A DNA stretch of 7,421 nt, from NCBI GenBank assembly GCA_934322085.1, contig CAKRGF010000045.1:1-7421 (forward strand). Reading direction: 5' to 3'. This DNA comes from an uncultured Eubacterium sp. GTDB lineage: Bacteria; Bacillota; Clostridia; Lachnospirales; Lachnospiraceae. This document shows positions 1 through 5,397 of the stretch, one piece after another (position 1 is the stretch's first letter; each line of letters opens with the position of its first letter). The notes beneath the pieces are model-generated. The model saw only the letters and a list, made by a program, of their open reading frames with translations. It did no database searches and was not told where the DNA came from. A program made the position numbers and the translations under genes.

Positions 1-8
1 AGTTAGTG

Positions 9-14
9 TATAAT
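9..14 (+). promoter_or_regulatory. possible -10 box upstream of ISLre2
   Basis: TATAAT matches the sigma-A -10 consensus perfectly. The matching -35 would lie at or beyond the left edge of the window, so the promoter cannot be verified. If real, the transcript would start near base 20 and run through the hairpin at 34-58 towards the transposase gene. Confidence 0.25.
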
Positions 15-33
15 TTTCATTGGCAAAAATAAA

Positions 34-58
34 GGGAAGAAGGAAATCCCCTCTTCCC
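34..58. other. hairpin in front of the ISLre2 transposase
   Basis: GGGAAGA (34-40) pairs perfectly with TCTTCCC (52-58), and inner GG/CC pairs can extend the stem. No U-tract follows directly (the next T-run starts at 69), so it is not a convincing terminator on the plus strand. Many insertion sequences carry such a structure upstream of the transposase gene to block read-through from outside promoters. That role is inference here. Confidence 0.4.
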
Positions 59-65
59 AATCATA

Positions 66-1565
66 CAGTTTTTCTTTATGATGTTAGTTGCTAGAAAAAC
101 AATAAAGGAGACTGTATGATGAAACTAATTGTAGACGAAAACTTACTATCTTTCAAGGTGTTAGAGCAAAAAATATTCAATTATGTTTGTGAACTTGGCT
201 GCCAGATTACCCAGCAGATTCTGGAAGCCTATGATACAGAGCTTGCAGAAAGTCGCGATAAAAAGCATTATCGGGGAAAAGGGAAACGAAAAACCTGTAT
301 CAAAACGGTATATGGCGAAGTAGAGTACAAGAGAACTGTATATCGTACAAAAACGGAACAGGGAGAAAACGCCTATGTCTATCTGTTAGATGAAGCCATG
401 CAAATGGATAAGATTGGATTGATTTCCACTAATCTTGCAGAAAAGATAGCGATGACGGTAACGGAATCACCTTACCGCGTAACCGCAGAAACCATAAGTA
501 ATACCTGTGGACAAAGCATCAGCAGCGGAGGTGTATGGAATATGATGCAGCGGCTTGGTGAACGGCTGGATGAAGAAGAACAGTATGCCGTAAAGGAAAT
601 GCATGCAGACCGGACACAAGGAGAAAAAATCATTCCTGTGTTGTTTGAAGAAATGGATGGCATATGGCTGCACATGCAGGACAGCAGTCATAAAAGAATG
701 AAAAAACAGGAAATGAAAGTGTTTACCATGTATGAAGGCTGGGACAAAGACCAGCAAAGGCGAAGCACTCTGGTAGGAAAAACCATGTTAGCGGGAATGG
801 AATCAAGCCGGCTCTTTCATGAAAAACGGGAGGCATTAATAGAGAAAAAATACGATGTGGATGAAATTCAGCAGAGAATTCTAAACGGTGATGGAGGAAG
901 CTGGATTAAGGAAATGTATGACCCGGATGCAATTTTTCAGTTAGACCGTTATCATGTTTATCAGGAAATCCTGCGAAAGATAAATGACCGAAGTGCGCAG
1001 CGAGAAGCAAGAAATCTGTTTGAAGAAGGAAAAACAGAGGAATTATTAGAGTTTCTTTTAGTGTATGCGGACAGTGTGGAAACGACGGATGAAAAAGATA
1101 ACAGGAGCAGAAATGCACGCGAGTTATATCGATATCTTAATAACAATAAAGCCGGACTGTTACCTTATCGAAAGCAGGGGAAAAAGATACCGGAACCAAG
1201 AGAAGGAATTGTATACAAAAACATGGGAGTGCAGGAATCCCAAAACTGTACCGTAATTACCATGCGGATGAAGCACCGCCGGATGAGATGGTCAGTCAAG
1301 GGAGCCAGTAACATGGCAAAAGTATTGTGCTGCAAAGAGAATAAAGAACTTTGCCGTACCATTGAGAAATATACAGATGGATTAATTTTTAATGCACGCA
1401 TGAATGAAATCATGGAAACATTAAGTGCCGCAAAAACATCGAAAAAAGATGGGAAAGGAAATCGATATGTAGAATTAATGAGAGGTCATGTGCCGTTAAT
1501 AGATGCAGCAGCAACCGCATCCAGAAAGGCATTTCGGAATGCGTTTATAAGATAGAGAAAAACTG
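66..1565 (+). mobile_element. ISLre2-family insertion sequence, boundaries approximate
   Basis: The unit contains one transposase gene flanked by an imperfect inverted repeat. CAGTTTTTCTTTAT (66-79) matches the reverse complement of 1552-1565 at 13 of 14 positions. The enclosed length of 1.5 kb fits ISLre2 elements. The right repeat overlaps the transposase stop codon, a compact arrangement. The similarity may continue outward with small gaps (CCAA at 57-60 against the complement of TTGG at 1569-1572), so the true ends could lie about 10 bases further out. I found no convincing 9-bp target duplication, so the ends remain provisional. Confidence 0.6.
116..1555 (+). CDS. ISLre2-family transposase
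   Basis: This 479-residue protein is the DNA-cutting and joining enzyme of the insertion sequence (UPF0236/ISLre2 family). Its length is within the usual range for the family, so the gene looks intact. Sequence signs are the MDG motif with D181, the NGDG-SW motif with D259, and the M-G-V-Q-E segment with E374 followed by the RMKHRRMRWSVKGASNMA block, the conserved basic-Trp-Gly-Asn-Met region near the C-terminus. D181, D259 and E374 are the most likely DDE catalytic set, which is inferred from family pattern. A ribosome site AAAGGAG (104-110) precedes two adjacent ATG codons at 116 and 119. The second has the better spacing (8 nt instead of 5), so the protein may start one residue later. The stop codon lies inside the right inverted repeat. 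Nothing indicates that it carries passenger genes. Confidence 0.93.
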   Translation: MMKLIVDENLLSFKVLEQKIFNYVCELGCQITQQILEAYDTELAESRDKKHYRGKGKRKTCIKTVYGEVEYKRTVYRTKTEQGENAYVYLLDEAMQMDKIGLISTNLAEKIAMTVTESPYRVTAETISNTCGQSISSGGVWNMMQRLGERLDEEEQYAVKEMHADRTQGEKIIPVLFEEMDGIWLHMQDSSHKRMKKQEMKVFTMYEGWDKDQQRRSTLVGKTMLAGMESSRLFHEKREALIEKKYDVDEIQQRILNGDGGSWIKEMYDPDAIFQLDRYHVYQEILRKINDRSAQREARNLFEEGKTEELLEFLLVYADSVETTDEKDNRSRNARELYRYLNNNKAGLLPYRKQGKKIPEPREGIVYKNMGVQESQNCTVITMRMKHRRMRWSVKGASNMAKVLCCKENKELCRTIEKYTDGLIFNARMNEIMETLSAAKTSKKDGKGNRYVELMRGHVPLIDAAATASRKAFRNAFIR

Positions 1566-1620
1566 AGTTTGGAATGACGGGTTTGTGACAAATGTTCGCT
1601 GCCGGTTCCATTGGATTCCA
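1556..1620. other. intergenic stretch between IS and palindromic repeat
   Basis: This short non-coding stretch joins the right end of the insertion sequence to the palindromic repeat. I see no ribosome site, promoter or start codon tied to a credible reading frame. The sequence TTCCATTGGATTCCA (1606-1620) is itself partly palindromic and may belong to the repeat unit that follows. Confidence 0.4.
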
Positions 1621-1758
1621 GTAATTCCGTAGAAAAACTTTGTGACGAGTGGGTTTTGAGTACGTCGGTATGTGGCACTGGTAGTTTCAGTGCCCATACC
1701 GCTACGCACTCAACGAGCGAGAGCGCCCACGAGACGCAAAGCTTTTCTACGGAATTAC
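1621..1758. repeat. long imperfect palindrome with 16-bp perfect ends
   Basis: The outer arms GTAATTCCGTAGAAAA (1621-1636) and 1743-1758 are perfect reverse complements. Moving inward, further paired blocks follow: CTTTG (1638-1642) with CAAAG (1737-1741), GTGGG (1649-1653) with CCCAC (1726-1730), and TTGAGT (1656-1661) with ACTCAA (1708-1713). The last are GGTATG (1667-1672) with CATACC (1695-1700) and GGCACTG (1674-1680) with CAGTGCC (1688-1694), closed by a 7-nt loop. The whole unit would fold as one long hairpin with a small bulge at 1714-1725. It has no coding potential of its own. The shape fits a MITE-like or REP-like dispersed palindrome or a structured RNA. Copy number elsewhere in the genome cannot be seen here. 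Confidence 0.75.
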
Positions 1759-1781
1759 GGAAAACAAAAAAAGTGCCAACG

Positions 1782-1831
1782 AACACTTGACACAAACAAC
1801 TTTGTAAGGTCATTTGACAAGTGTTTTTTTT
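1782..1831 (+). terminator. possible weak terminator or operator-like inverted repeat
   Basis: AACACTTG (1782-1789) is repeated as its exact reverse complement CAAGTGTT (1818-1825), followed by T1826-1831. An RNA entering from the left could form an 8-bp stem before a U-tract, although the 28-nt loop is large. A small inner ACAAA/TTTGT pairing could shorten it. The right arm overlaps the -35 box of the promoter at 1814-1841, so the same repeat could also be read as an operator. Confidence 0.35.
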
Positions 1832-1841
1832 ATTGTATAAT
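1814..1841 (+). promoter_or_regulatory. sigma-A promoter for the GGDEF/EAL gene
   Basis: A perfect -35 box TTGACA (1814-1819) and a perfect -10 box TATAAT (1836-1841) are separated by 16 bp that include a T8 run. Transcription should start near 1848, leaving a leader of about 30 nt before the start codon at 1879. An additional TTGACA at 1787-1792 has no -10 box at suitable spacing. Confidence 0.85.
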
Positions 1842-1866
1842 GAAAGTGGATAGATTATATTTGAAT

Positions 1867-1871
1867 GGAGG
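1867..1871 (+). promoter_or_regulatory. ribosome binding site deciding the GGDEF/EAL start
   Basis: GGAGG lies 7 nt before the ATG at 1879. It fixes the start there and excludes 69 residues of spurious upstream reading frame that would run through the palindromic repeat. Confidence 0.85.
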
Positions 1872-1878
1872 ACTCCAC

Positions 1879-4161
1879 ATGGACAAAGTATATATACTGG
1901 TATTGCTGTTAATGATAATTCCAATATTGATTTGTATAAAATATGCTGGAAAAGTAAAAAGTGAAGTGGCATCTTCTATTGTAAAATGTCTTGTTCTTGT
2001 GATTATCACCATTCTTAGTAATGGGGTATTTGTGCTTTCAGACAACCAACTGTTTTCATATGTTATGGAAGGAATGTATCTGTTTTCCTTTGATGTGTTG
2101 TTAATTTATATATTGCAGTATTCACAGCAGTACACACGTGTATTCAATGAAGTGAATCTGTTTCGGACAGGTTGTTTTGTTGTTGCAGGTTTGGATGGGA
2201 TTTCACTGCTCCTAAATGTATTTTTTCATCATGTATTTACGTTAAAAGCAGAAAACTATATAAGTTTTCAGATGTATCATATTAGTGACAAAACAATTTT
2301 TTATTACCTGCATTATGGATTTTCCTATTGTTTGATGTTTTGCATTATTGCATCTTTTTTGACAAAGATTGTGCAAATATCGGATTTTTACCGCAAGAAA
2401 TATGTTCCAATTTTTGGAGTGTTTTGTGTGATTGTTATATTAAATATTGTATGTAATATTTCGGGATTTCCATTAGATATTTCTCTTCCGTTTTTTGTAT
2501 TTGCATCCATTTTAATTTGTTATTTGACGTTATATCGGTCGCCAAGGGAGTTGATTGATGAAACATTGTCCATTGTGGTGGCAGGTATGAATAATGCGGT
2601 AATCTGTTTTGATATTAGTGGGGAATGTGTCTATGCAAATGATCATGCACGCAGTATATTTCATGACTTGTCAAATGATATTGCAGGATTTTCCGAGCAG
2701 GTGCAGAATTGGCTGTGTGGACATGATTTTGACAACCGGGACTGCGTGGAATGGAGTGCCCAAAGGACGATTGACAATGAAATACATTATTTTGATATAG
2801 AATATAGAAAGATATTTGCAAAGAAGGGTGAATACATAGGATTTTTCTTAAATCTCATTGATACAACAGAAAAACGTCTTGCCTATGAAAAAGAAAAATA
2901 TTTGGCGACGCATGATGCGCTTACCGGATTATATAGTAAAGACTATTTTTCAGTAAAAGTAGCAGAAGTTTTAAAAGAAAAAACAGACGAGGACTGGCTG
3001 TTAGTATGTTCTAATATTAAGGATTTTAAATTGATTAACGATCTTTTTGGAATTGAAAAGGGAAATGAAGTGCTAAAAATGCAGGCGGACATTTTTAAGG
3101 AACAATGTAGTGAAGGTATTGTCCATGGCAGAATTGGTGGGGATAAGTTTGCAATGTGTGTTCCCAAACCTCAATTTTTGGAGCAGAATTTTATGAATAT
3201 GGTACAGACAATGAGACATGCGTTTGATAATGATATGTATCATTTGTATATGTATATTGGTGTTTACGAAATTACGGACAGAGATGAGGATGTTTCCATC
3301 ATGTGTGACAAAGCAAATCTTGCCATGAATACGTTGTATGAAAACTACGACAAATCCATTGCTTACTACAGTGACATAATGTTGGATAAAACAATTGAAG
3401 AAAAACAACTTGTAGGGGATTTCGATGAAGCGATTGCCAAAAGGCAGTTTTGCATGTATTTACAACCTCAGATGACATCGGAAGGAAAAATGATTGGGGC
3501 AGAGGCTCTTGTAAGATGGCAGCATCCAAAACGCGGATTGATTTTCCCGGGAGATTTTATTGAAATTTTTGAGCAGACAGGACTTATTTACCGGCTTGAC
3601 CGGTTTGTGTGGGAACTTGCTGTTGAAAAATTGGCACAGTGGCAAAAAGACGGGAGGGATGATCTATATATATCCGTAAATATTTCTGCAAAGGATTTTT
3701 GTTATATGGATGTTTATAAGACCATCACATCTCTTGTGGAAAAGTATAAAATTGTGCCATCAACTTTGAAACTGGAGATTACAGAAACGGCTATCATGAC
3801 GGGAACTGCCGGAGAACTTGAAATCATCGAACAGTTTAGAAAGTACGGTTTCGAAGTGGAAATTGATGATTTTGGAAGCGGTTATTCTTCCCTTAATACA
3901 TTGAAAGATATGGATGTTGACGTGTTAAAAATCGATATGGGATTTTTAAGAACAACAAAACCGGAACATTTGGAAAGAAGTATGACGATTTTGAATATGA
4001 TTATATCTCTTAGTAAAATGCTTGGCCTTTCCGTGATCACAGAGGGCGTGGAGACACAGGAACAGGTTGTCAAACTCTCGCAGATGGGATGCGGAATCTA
4101 TCAGGGATATTATTTTTCAAAGCCGATTCCGGTGAGTGAGTTTGAGGAGAGGTATATGTAG
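1879..4161 (+). CDS. membrane c-di-GMP protein: 7TM sensor, PAS, degenerate GGDEF, intact EAL
   Basis: This 760-residue protein probably degrades cyclic di-GMP at the membrane in response to a signal. About seven hydrophobic segments fill residues 1-220, resembling the 7TM sensor module of histidine kinases. A PAS-like region follows (about 230-338), then GGDEF (about 340-497) and EAL (about 511-757). The GGDEF signature reads GGDKF (420-424), and the metal-binding Asp of the usual D-I-D motif is Asn (N379). No RxxD inhibitory site is visible, so cyclase activity is unlikely; GTP binding for regulation is possible. The EAL domain keeps E542-A-L, N601, E633, D663-D664, K684, E722 and Q742, which fits an active phosphodiesterase. 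The ATG at 1879 is chosen because GGAGG (1867-1871) lies 7 nt upstream and the promoter at 1814-1841 sits just before it. An in-frame ATG at 1672 falls inside the palindromic repeat and upstream of this promoter, so it is rejected. Signal and target process are unknown; motility is a reasonable guess. Confidence 0.93.
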   Translation: MDKVYILVLLLMIIPILICIKYAGKVKSEVASSIVKCLVLVIITILSNGVFVLSDNQLFSYVMEGMYLFSFDVLLIYILQYSQQYTRVFNEVNLFRTGCFVVAGLDGISLLLNVFFHHVFTLKAENYISFQMYHISDKTIFYYLHYGFSYCLMFCIIASFLTKIVQISDFYRKKYVPIFGVFCVIVILNIVCNISGFPLDISLPFFVFASILICYLTLYRSPRELIDETLSIVVAGMNNAVICFDISGECVYANDHARSIFHDLSNDIAGFSEQVQNWLCGHDFDNRDCVEWSAQRTIDNEIHYFDIEYRKIFAKKGEYIGFFLNLIDTTEKRLAYEKEKYLATHDALTGLYSKDYFSVKVAEVLKEKTDEDWLLVCSNIKDFKLINDLFGIEKGNEVLKMQADIFKEQCSEGIVHGRIGGDKFAMCVPKPQFLEQNFMNMVQTMRHAFDNDMYHLYMYIGVYEITDRDEDVSIMCDKANLAMNTLYENYDKSIAYYSDIMLDKTIEEKQLVGDFDEAIAKRQFCMYLQPQMTSEGKMIGAEALVRWQHPKRGLIFPGDFIEIFEQTGLIYRLDRFVWELAVEKLAQWQKDGRDDLYISVNISAKDFCYMDVYKTITSLVEKYKIVPSTLKLEITETAIMTGTAGELEIIEQFRKYGFEVEIDDFGSGYSSLNTLKDMDVDVLKIDMGFLRTTKPEHLERSMTILNMIISLSKMLGLSVITEGVETQEQVVKLSQMGCGIYQGYYFSKPIPVSEFEERYM

Positions 4162-4217
4162 AGTGTTGTGGAGCAGGATTGAGACGCGACAGAGACGCGG
4201 CCGGATTTTTTATTTTA

Positions 4218-4246
4218 TTGACATAAAAACTATTCAATGATATTAT
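4218..4246 (+). promoter_or_regulatory. promoter of the predicted antitoxin RNA
   Basis: TTGACA (4218-4223) and TATTAT (4241-4246) are separated by exactly 17 bp, and TGA (4238-4240) makes an extended -10 element. No open reading frame follows on this strand. The likely product is a short RNA starting near 4253 and ending at the terminator around 4341. Confidence 0.8.
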
Positions 4247-4252
4247 GATATT

Positions 4253-4342
4253 AAATAATGAGTGCTACCGCTTATGCGGATAGCCTGATAATTTTGTCAG
4301 AAATGACCGCCAAAGTTTGTCAGACAGGGGCGGTTATTTTTG
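4253..4342 (+). ncRNA. predicted antitoxin RNA of a type I toxin-antitoxin locus
   Basis: This is a predicted untranslated RNA of about 90 nt with its own strong promoter and terminator. It begins with a hairpin in which GCTACCGC (4264-4271) pairs with GCGGATAGC (4276-4284, one bulged A). It ends with the stem 4301-4311 / 4329-4339. Between them a 9-bp direct repeat TTTGTCAGA occurs at 4293-4301 and 4316-4324. It is transcribed towards the small hydrophobic peptide gene on the other strand. Its last bases overlap that gene's stop codon, so it is complementary to the 3' end and 3' untranslated region of the peptide mRNA. This is the layout of RatA facing txpA and of SR4 facing bsrG in Bacillus subtilis. 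Function and ends are inferred; no sequence similarity to RatA is claimed. Confidence 0.65.
4301..4341 (+). terminator. intrinsic terminator of the antitoxin RNA
   Basis: AAATGACCGCC (4301-4311) pairs with GGCGGTTATTT (4329-4339) as an 11-bp stem with one G-U pair, with an ACCGCC/GGCGGT core. The downstream arm runs into T4337-4341. The stem spans the stop codon of the toxin gene on the minus strand (4334-4336). Confidence 0.75.
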
Positions 4343-4435
4343 TGTCTTGGAATTATGCTTACCATGCGTATAACCAAGACTATAAAAGGTCGCACACAGT
4401 GCGAGCACTGAGATAAGGTCACTAATGGTTAGCAT
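4334..4435 (-). CDS. 33-aa hydrophobic peptide, candidate type I (TxpA/holin-like) toxin
   Basis: This small gene encodes a 33-residue peptide that begins MLTISDLISVLALC and ends in a polar, basic tail (GKHNSKTQK). One membrane span covers about residues 7-22. Short peptides of one hydrophobic helix plus a charged tail are typical of type I toxins that insert in the cell membrane (TxpA, BsrG, Fst and the putative holin-like toxin group). Assignment to a specific family is inferred from size and shape. The start codon (4433-4435) is preceded by a perfect AGGAGG (plus-strand 4445-4450) with a 9-nt spacer. A longer 79-residue reading frame with the same end is unlikely, because the gene's own promoter lies inside it. 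A promoter at 4545-4573 gives a structured leader of about 100 nt. The convergent RNA at 4253-4342 overlaps the stop codon. A perfect hairpin in the coding sequence (plus-strand TCGCAC-aca-GTGCGA, about 4390-4404) may affect translation or stability. Confidence 0.72.
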   Translation of the reverse strand: MLTISDLISVLALCATFYSLGYTHGKHNSKTQK

Positions 4436-4444
4436 AAGCAAAAA

Positions 4445-4450
4445 CCTCCT
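4445..4450 (-). promoter_or_regulatory. ribosome binding site of the small peptide
   Basis: Read on the minus strand this is AGGAGG, 9 nt before the ATG. It is the strongest possible match to the 16S rRNA tail and supports this ORF being translated. CTCC and CCTT segments in the leader (near plus-strand 4504-4510) could mask it by base pairing, as in other type I toxin mRNAs, but that pairing is only a proposal. Confidence 0.75.
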
Positions 4451-4484
4451 CGAAAGATTTCCATAAAAGGATGATCTATGTAAT

Positions 4485-4538
4485 CGCAAGCTAAAACTCT
4501 TGCGGAGAAGGCTAACCGCTTGCCGATAGGGTAGCACT
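4485..4538 (-). promoter_or_regulatory. structured 5' leader of the peptide mRNA
   Basis: The untranslated leader can form two hairpins. One is CGCAAG (4485-4490) with CTTGCG (4499-4504) around an 8-nt loop. The other is GCTAACC (4511-4517) with GGTAGC (4530-4535), at the very 5' end of the transcript. The sequence at 4530-4538, read on the minus strand, is AGTGCTACC, identical to the 5' hairpin of the antitoxin RNA at 4261-4269. Leaders of about this length that delay ribosome access are usual for type I toxins. Confidence 0.5.
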
Positions 4539-4544
4539 GAAAAT

Positions 4545-4573
4545 ATTATAGCAGACACGTGATAAAAAAACAA
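4545..4573 (-). promoter_or_regulatory. promoter of the small peptide gene
   Basis: On the minus strand TTGTTT (plus-strand 4568-4573) and a perfect TATAAT (4545-4550) are separated by 17 bp. Transcription should start near 4538. The position inside the longer alternative reading frame argues for the 33-residue form of the peptide. Confidence 0.8.
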
Positions 4574-4626
4574 CTAGTCCTGATGGATTATTTTGTTGTA
4601 AAAAGGCTGCTAAAGAACAGGCAAAA

Positions 4627-4635
4627 TGGTATGAT
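4627..4635 (+). promoter_or_regulatory. possible extended -10 promoter for the membrane protein gene
   Basis: TGG-TATGAT is an extended -10 element without a good -35 box at 17 bp. It lies about 43 bp before the start codon at 4678. TTAGTT (4635-4640) and AACTAA (4647-4652) form an inverted repeat immediately downstream that could be a 5' hairpin or an operator. Confidence 0.4.
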
Positions 4636-4677
4636 TAGTTAGATACAACTAACAACAAAGAAAGGCGAGGGGAAAAT

Positions 4678-5310
4678 ATGACAATACTAATTATTCGAAT
4701 TATGTTTGCACTGGGAGTTGTGGGACACGCAGTCAATATGTACTGTGACCGCATCTTAAGTATATTTCCAAATGGAACAATTAAACTTGATAATATAAAA
4801 GAAATAGAAAAAGAGGGTGTGCTGGCGAAGATGATGGAGGGCGTGTCGGCAGATGTACCGATGCGTTCTGCCGTATTGGGTGTTTTGGCAATGATACTTG
4901 AATTTTTCAGTTACATTGCACTTGCTTTCTATACATATGGACACTCTCATGCAATGGGAATTATTATGTTTGTGACTGCCGCCTGCTTTTGTATTATCGG
5001 GGCTGCTTATCATGTGAAATACGCACTGGCAGAATATGTTTTTATCAAACTTGGGCGGGATAATAAAGCCAAAGATTTGATGTTAGAAGTAAAGGACAGT
5101 GCACCGGTTTTAAAATTGTGTATGGTCGGAATGGTAATTTATATTGTCACTTTGATTGTTGGGATTGTAACGGGTATTATCGGATTCCCAATATGGGCAG
5201 TGATTTTTACAACGCTTCCAATTGTAGTTTTACTTTTTCCATTTAAAAATATTGGAACACTTCATATTGCAGCTATGGTTTCCATGCTGGCGTGGATGTT
5301 TTTGATTTAA
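4678..5310 (+). CDS. multi-pass membrane protein of unknown function
   Basis: This 210-residue protein is an integral membrane protein I cannot assign with certainty; it resembles DUF6796-type proteins of Clostridia, a weak recollection rather than a demonstrated match. One hydrophobic segment lies at the N-terminus (about 2-20), followed by a soluble loop (about 21-62) with the notable stretch GHAVNMYCDRI near residues 16-26. Five more hydrophobic segments lie at about 63-86, 90-113, 145-165, 168-186 and 190-209. A basic, charged loop (about 120-143) separates the two hydrophobic halves. A ribosome site GAGGGG (4667-4672) lies 5 nt before the ATG. It is monocistronic as far as can be seen: the next gene has its own sigma-D-like promoter, whose -35 element overlaps this gene's stop codon. 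No catalytic motif is evident. Confidence 0.88.
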   Translation: MTILIIRIMFALGVVGHAVNMYCDRILSIFPNGTIKLDNIKEIEKEGVLAKMMEGVSADVPMRSAVLGVLAMILEFFSYIALAFYTYGHSHAMGIIMFVTAACFCIIGAAYHVKYALAEYVFIKLGRDNKAKDLMLEVKDSAPVLKLCMVGMVIYIVTLIVGIVTGIIGFPIWAVIFTTLPIVVLLFPFKNIGTLHIAAMVSMLAWMFLI

Positions 5311-5334
5311 GCTTTTTACAGATAATGCCGATAT
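5308..5334 (+). promoter_or_regulatory. sigma-D (FliA/sigma-28) type promoter
   Basis: GCCGATAT (5327-5334) is a perfect match to the -10 element recognised by flagellar sigma-D/sigma-28. TAAG (5308-5311), one base off the TAAA consensus, lies exactly 15 bp upstream. Transcription should start near 5341. The -35 element overlaps the stop codon of the preceding gene. The site predicts that the two genes downstream belong to the late flagellar regulon. Confidence 0.75.
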
Positions 5335-5344
5335 TTACACTATA

Positions 5345-5389
5345 AAGTATGTTTGAAACGGAGTTCAAACGAGTAATACTTCAAGGAGG
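5345..5389 (+). promoter_or_regulatory. 5' leader hairpin with CsrA-like double site
   Basis: At the very start of the predicted transcript, AAGTAT-GTTTGAA (5345-5357) pairs with TTCAAAC (5364-5370) and ATACTT (5376-5381). This closes a hexaloop ACGGAG (5358-5363). The loop holds ANGGA, the core of CsrA binding sites, and the Shine-Dalgarno AAGGAGG (5383-5389) holds a second ANGGA. The two GGA triplets are 25 nt apart, a spacing compatible with one CsrA dimer. B. subtilis flagellin mRNA (hag) has the same plan. The hairpin is seen; CsrA control is inferred. Confidence 0.55.
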
Positions 5390-5397
5390 ATGGCATT

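Noticed and set aside
1672..1878. 69-residue N-terminal extension of the GGDEF/EAL protein from an ATG at 1672
   Set aside because: The extension starts inside the palindromic repeat, lies upstream of the perfect promoter at 1814-1841, has no ribosome site and is rich in Arg/Lys before a normal membrane-protein start. GGAGG before 1879 fixes the true start.
1496..1972. 158-residue reading frame on the minus strand
   Set aside because: It runs through the transposase gene end, the palindrome and the promoter, has no ribosome site, and is explained by an absence of stops in repeat DNA.
4162..4216. Intrinsic terminator after the GGDEF/EAL gene
   Set aside because: A T-rich run follows GGCCGG (about 4199-4216) and GAGACGCG is directly repeated, but no stable stem immediately precedes the T-run. 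Rho-independent termination is not supported.
4522..4529. Second sigma-D-like -10 element GCCGATAG
   Set aside because: No TAAA-like -35 element lies 14-16 bp upstream, the last base deviates, and the sequence is accounted for by the hairpin of the peptide leader.
4334..4573. 79-residue version of the small peptide on the minus strand
   Set aside because: Its start would lie in the -35 box of the promoter that drives the gene, so it could not be translated from that transcript. The internal ATG at 4433-4435 with AGGAGG is much better.
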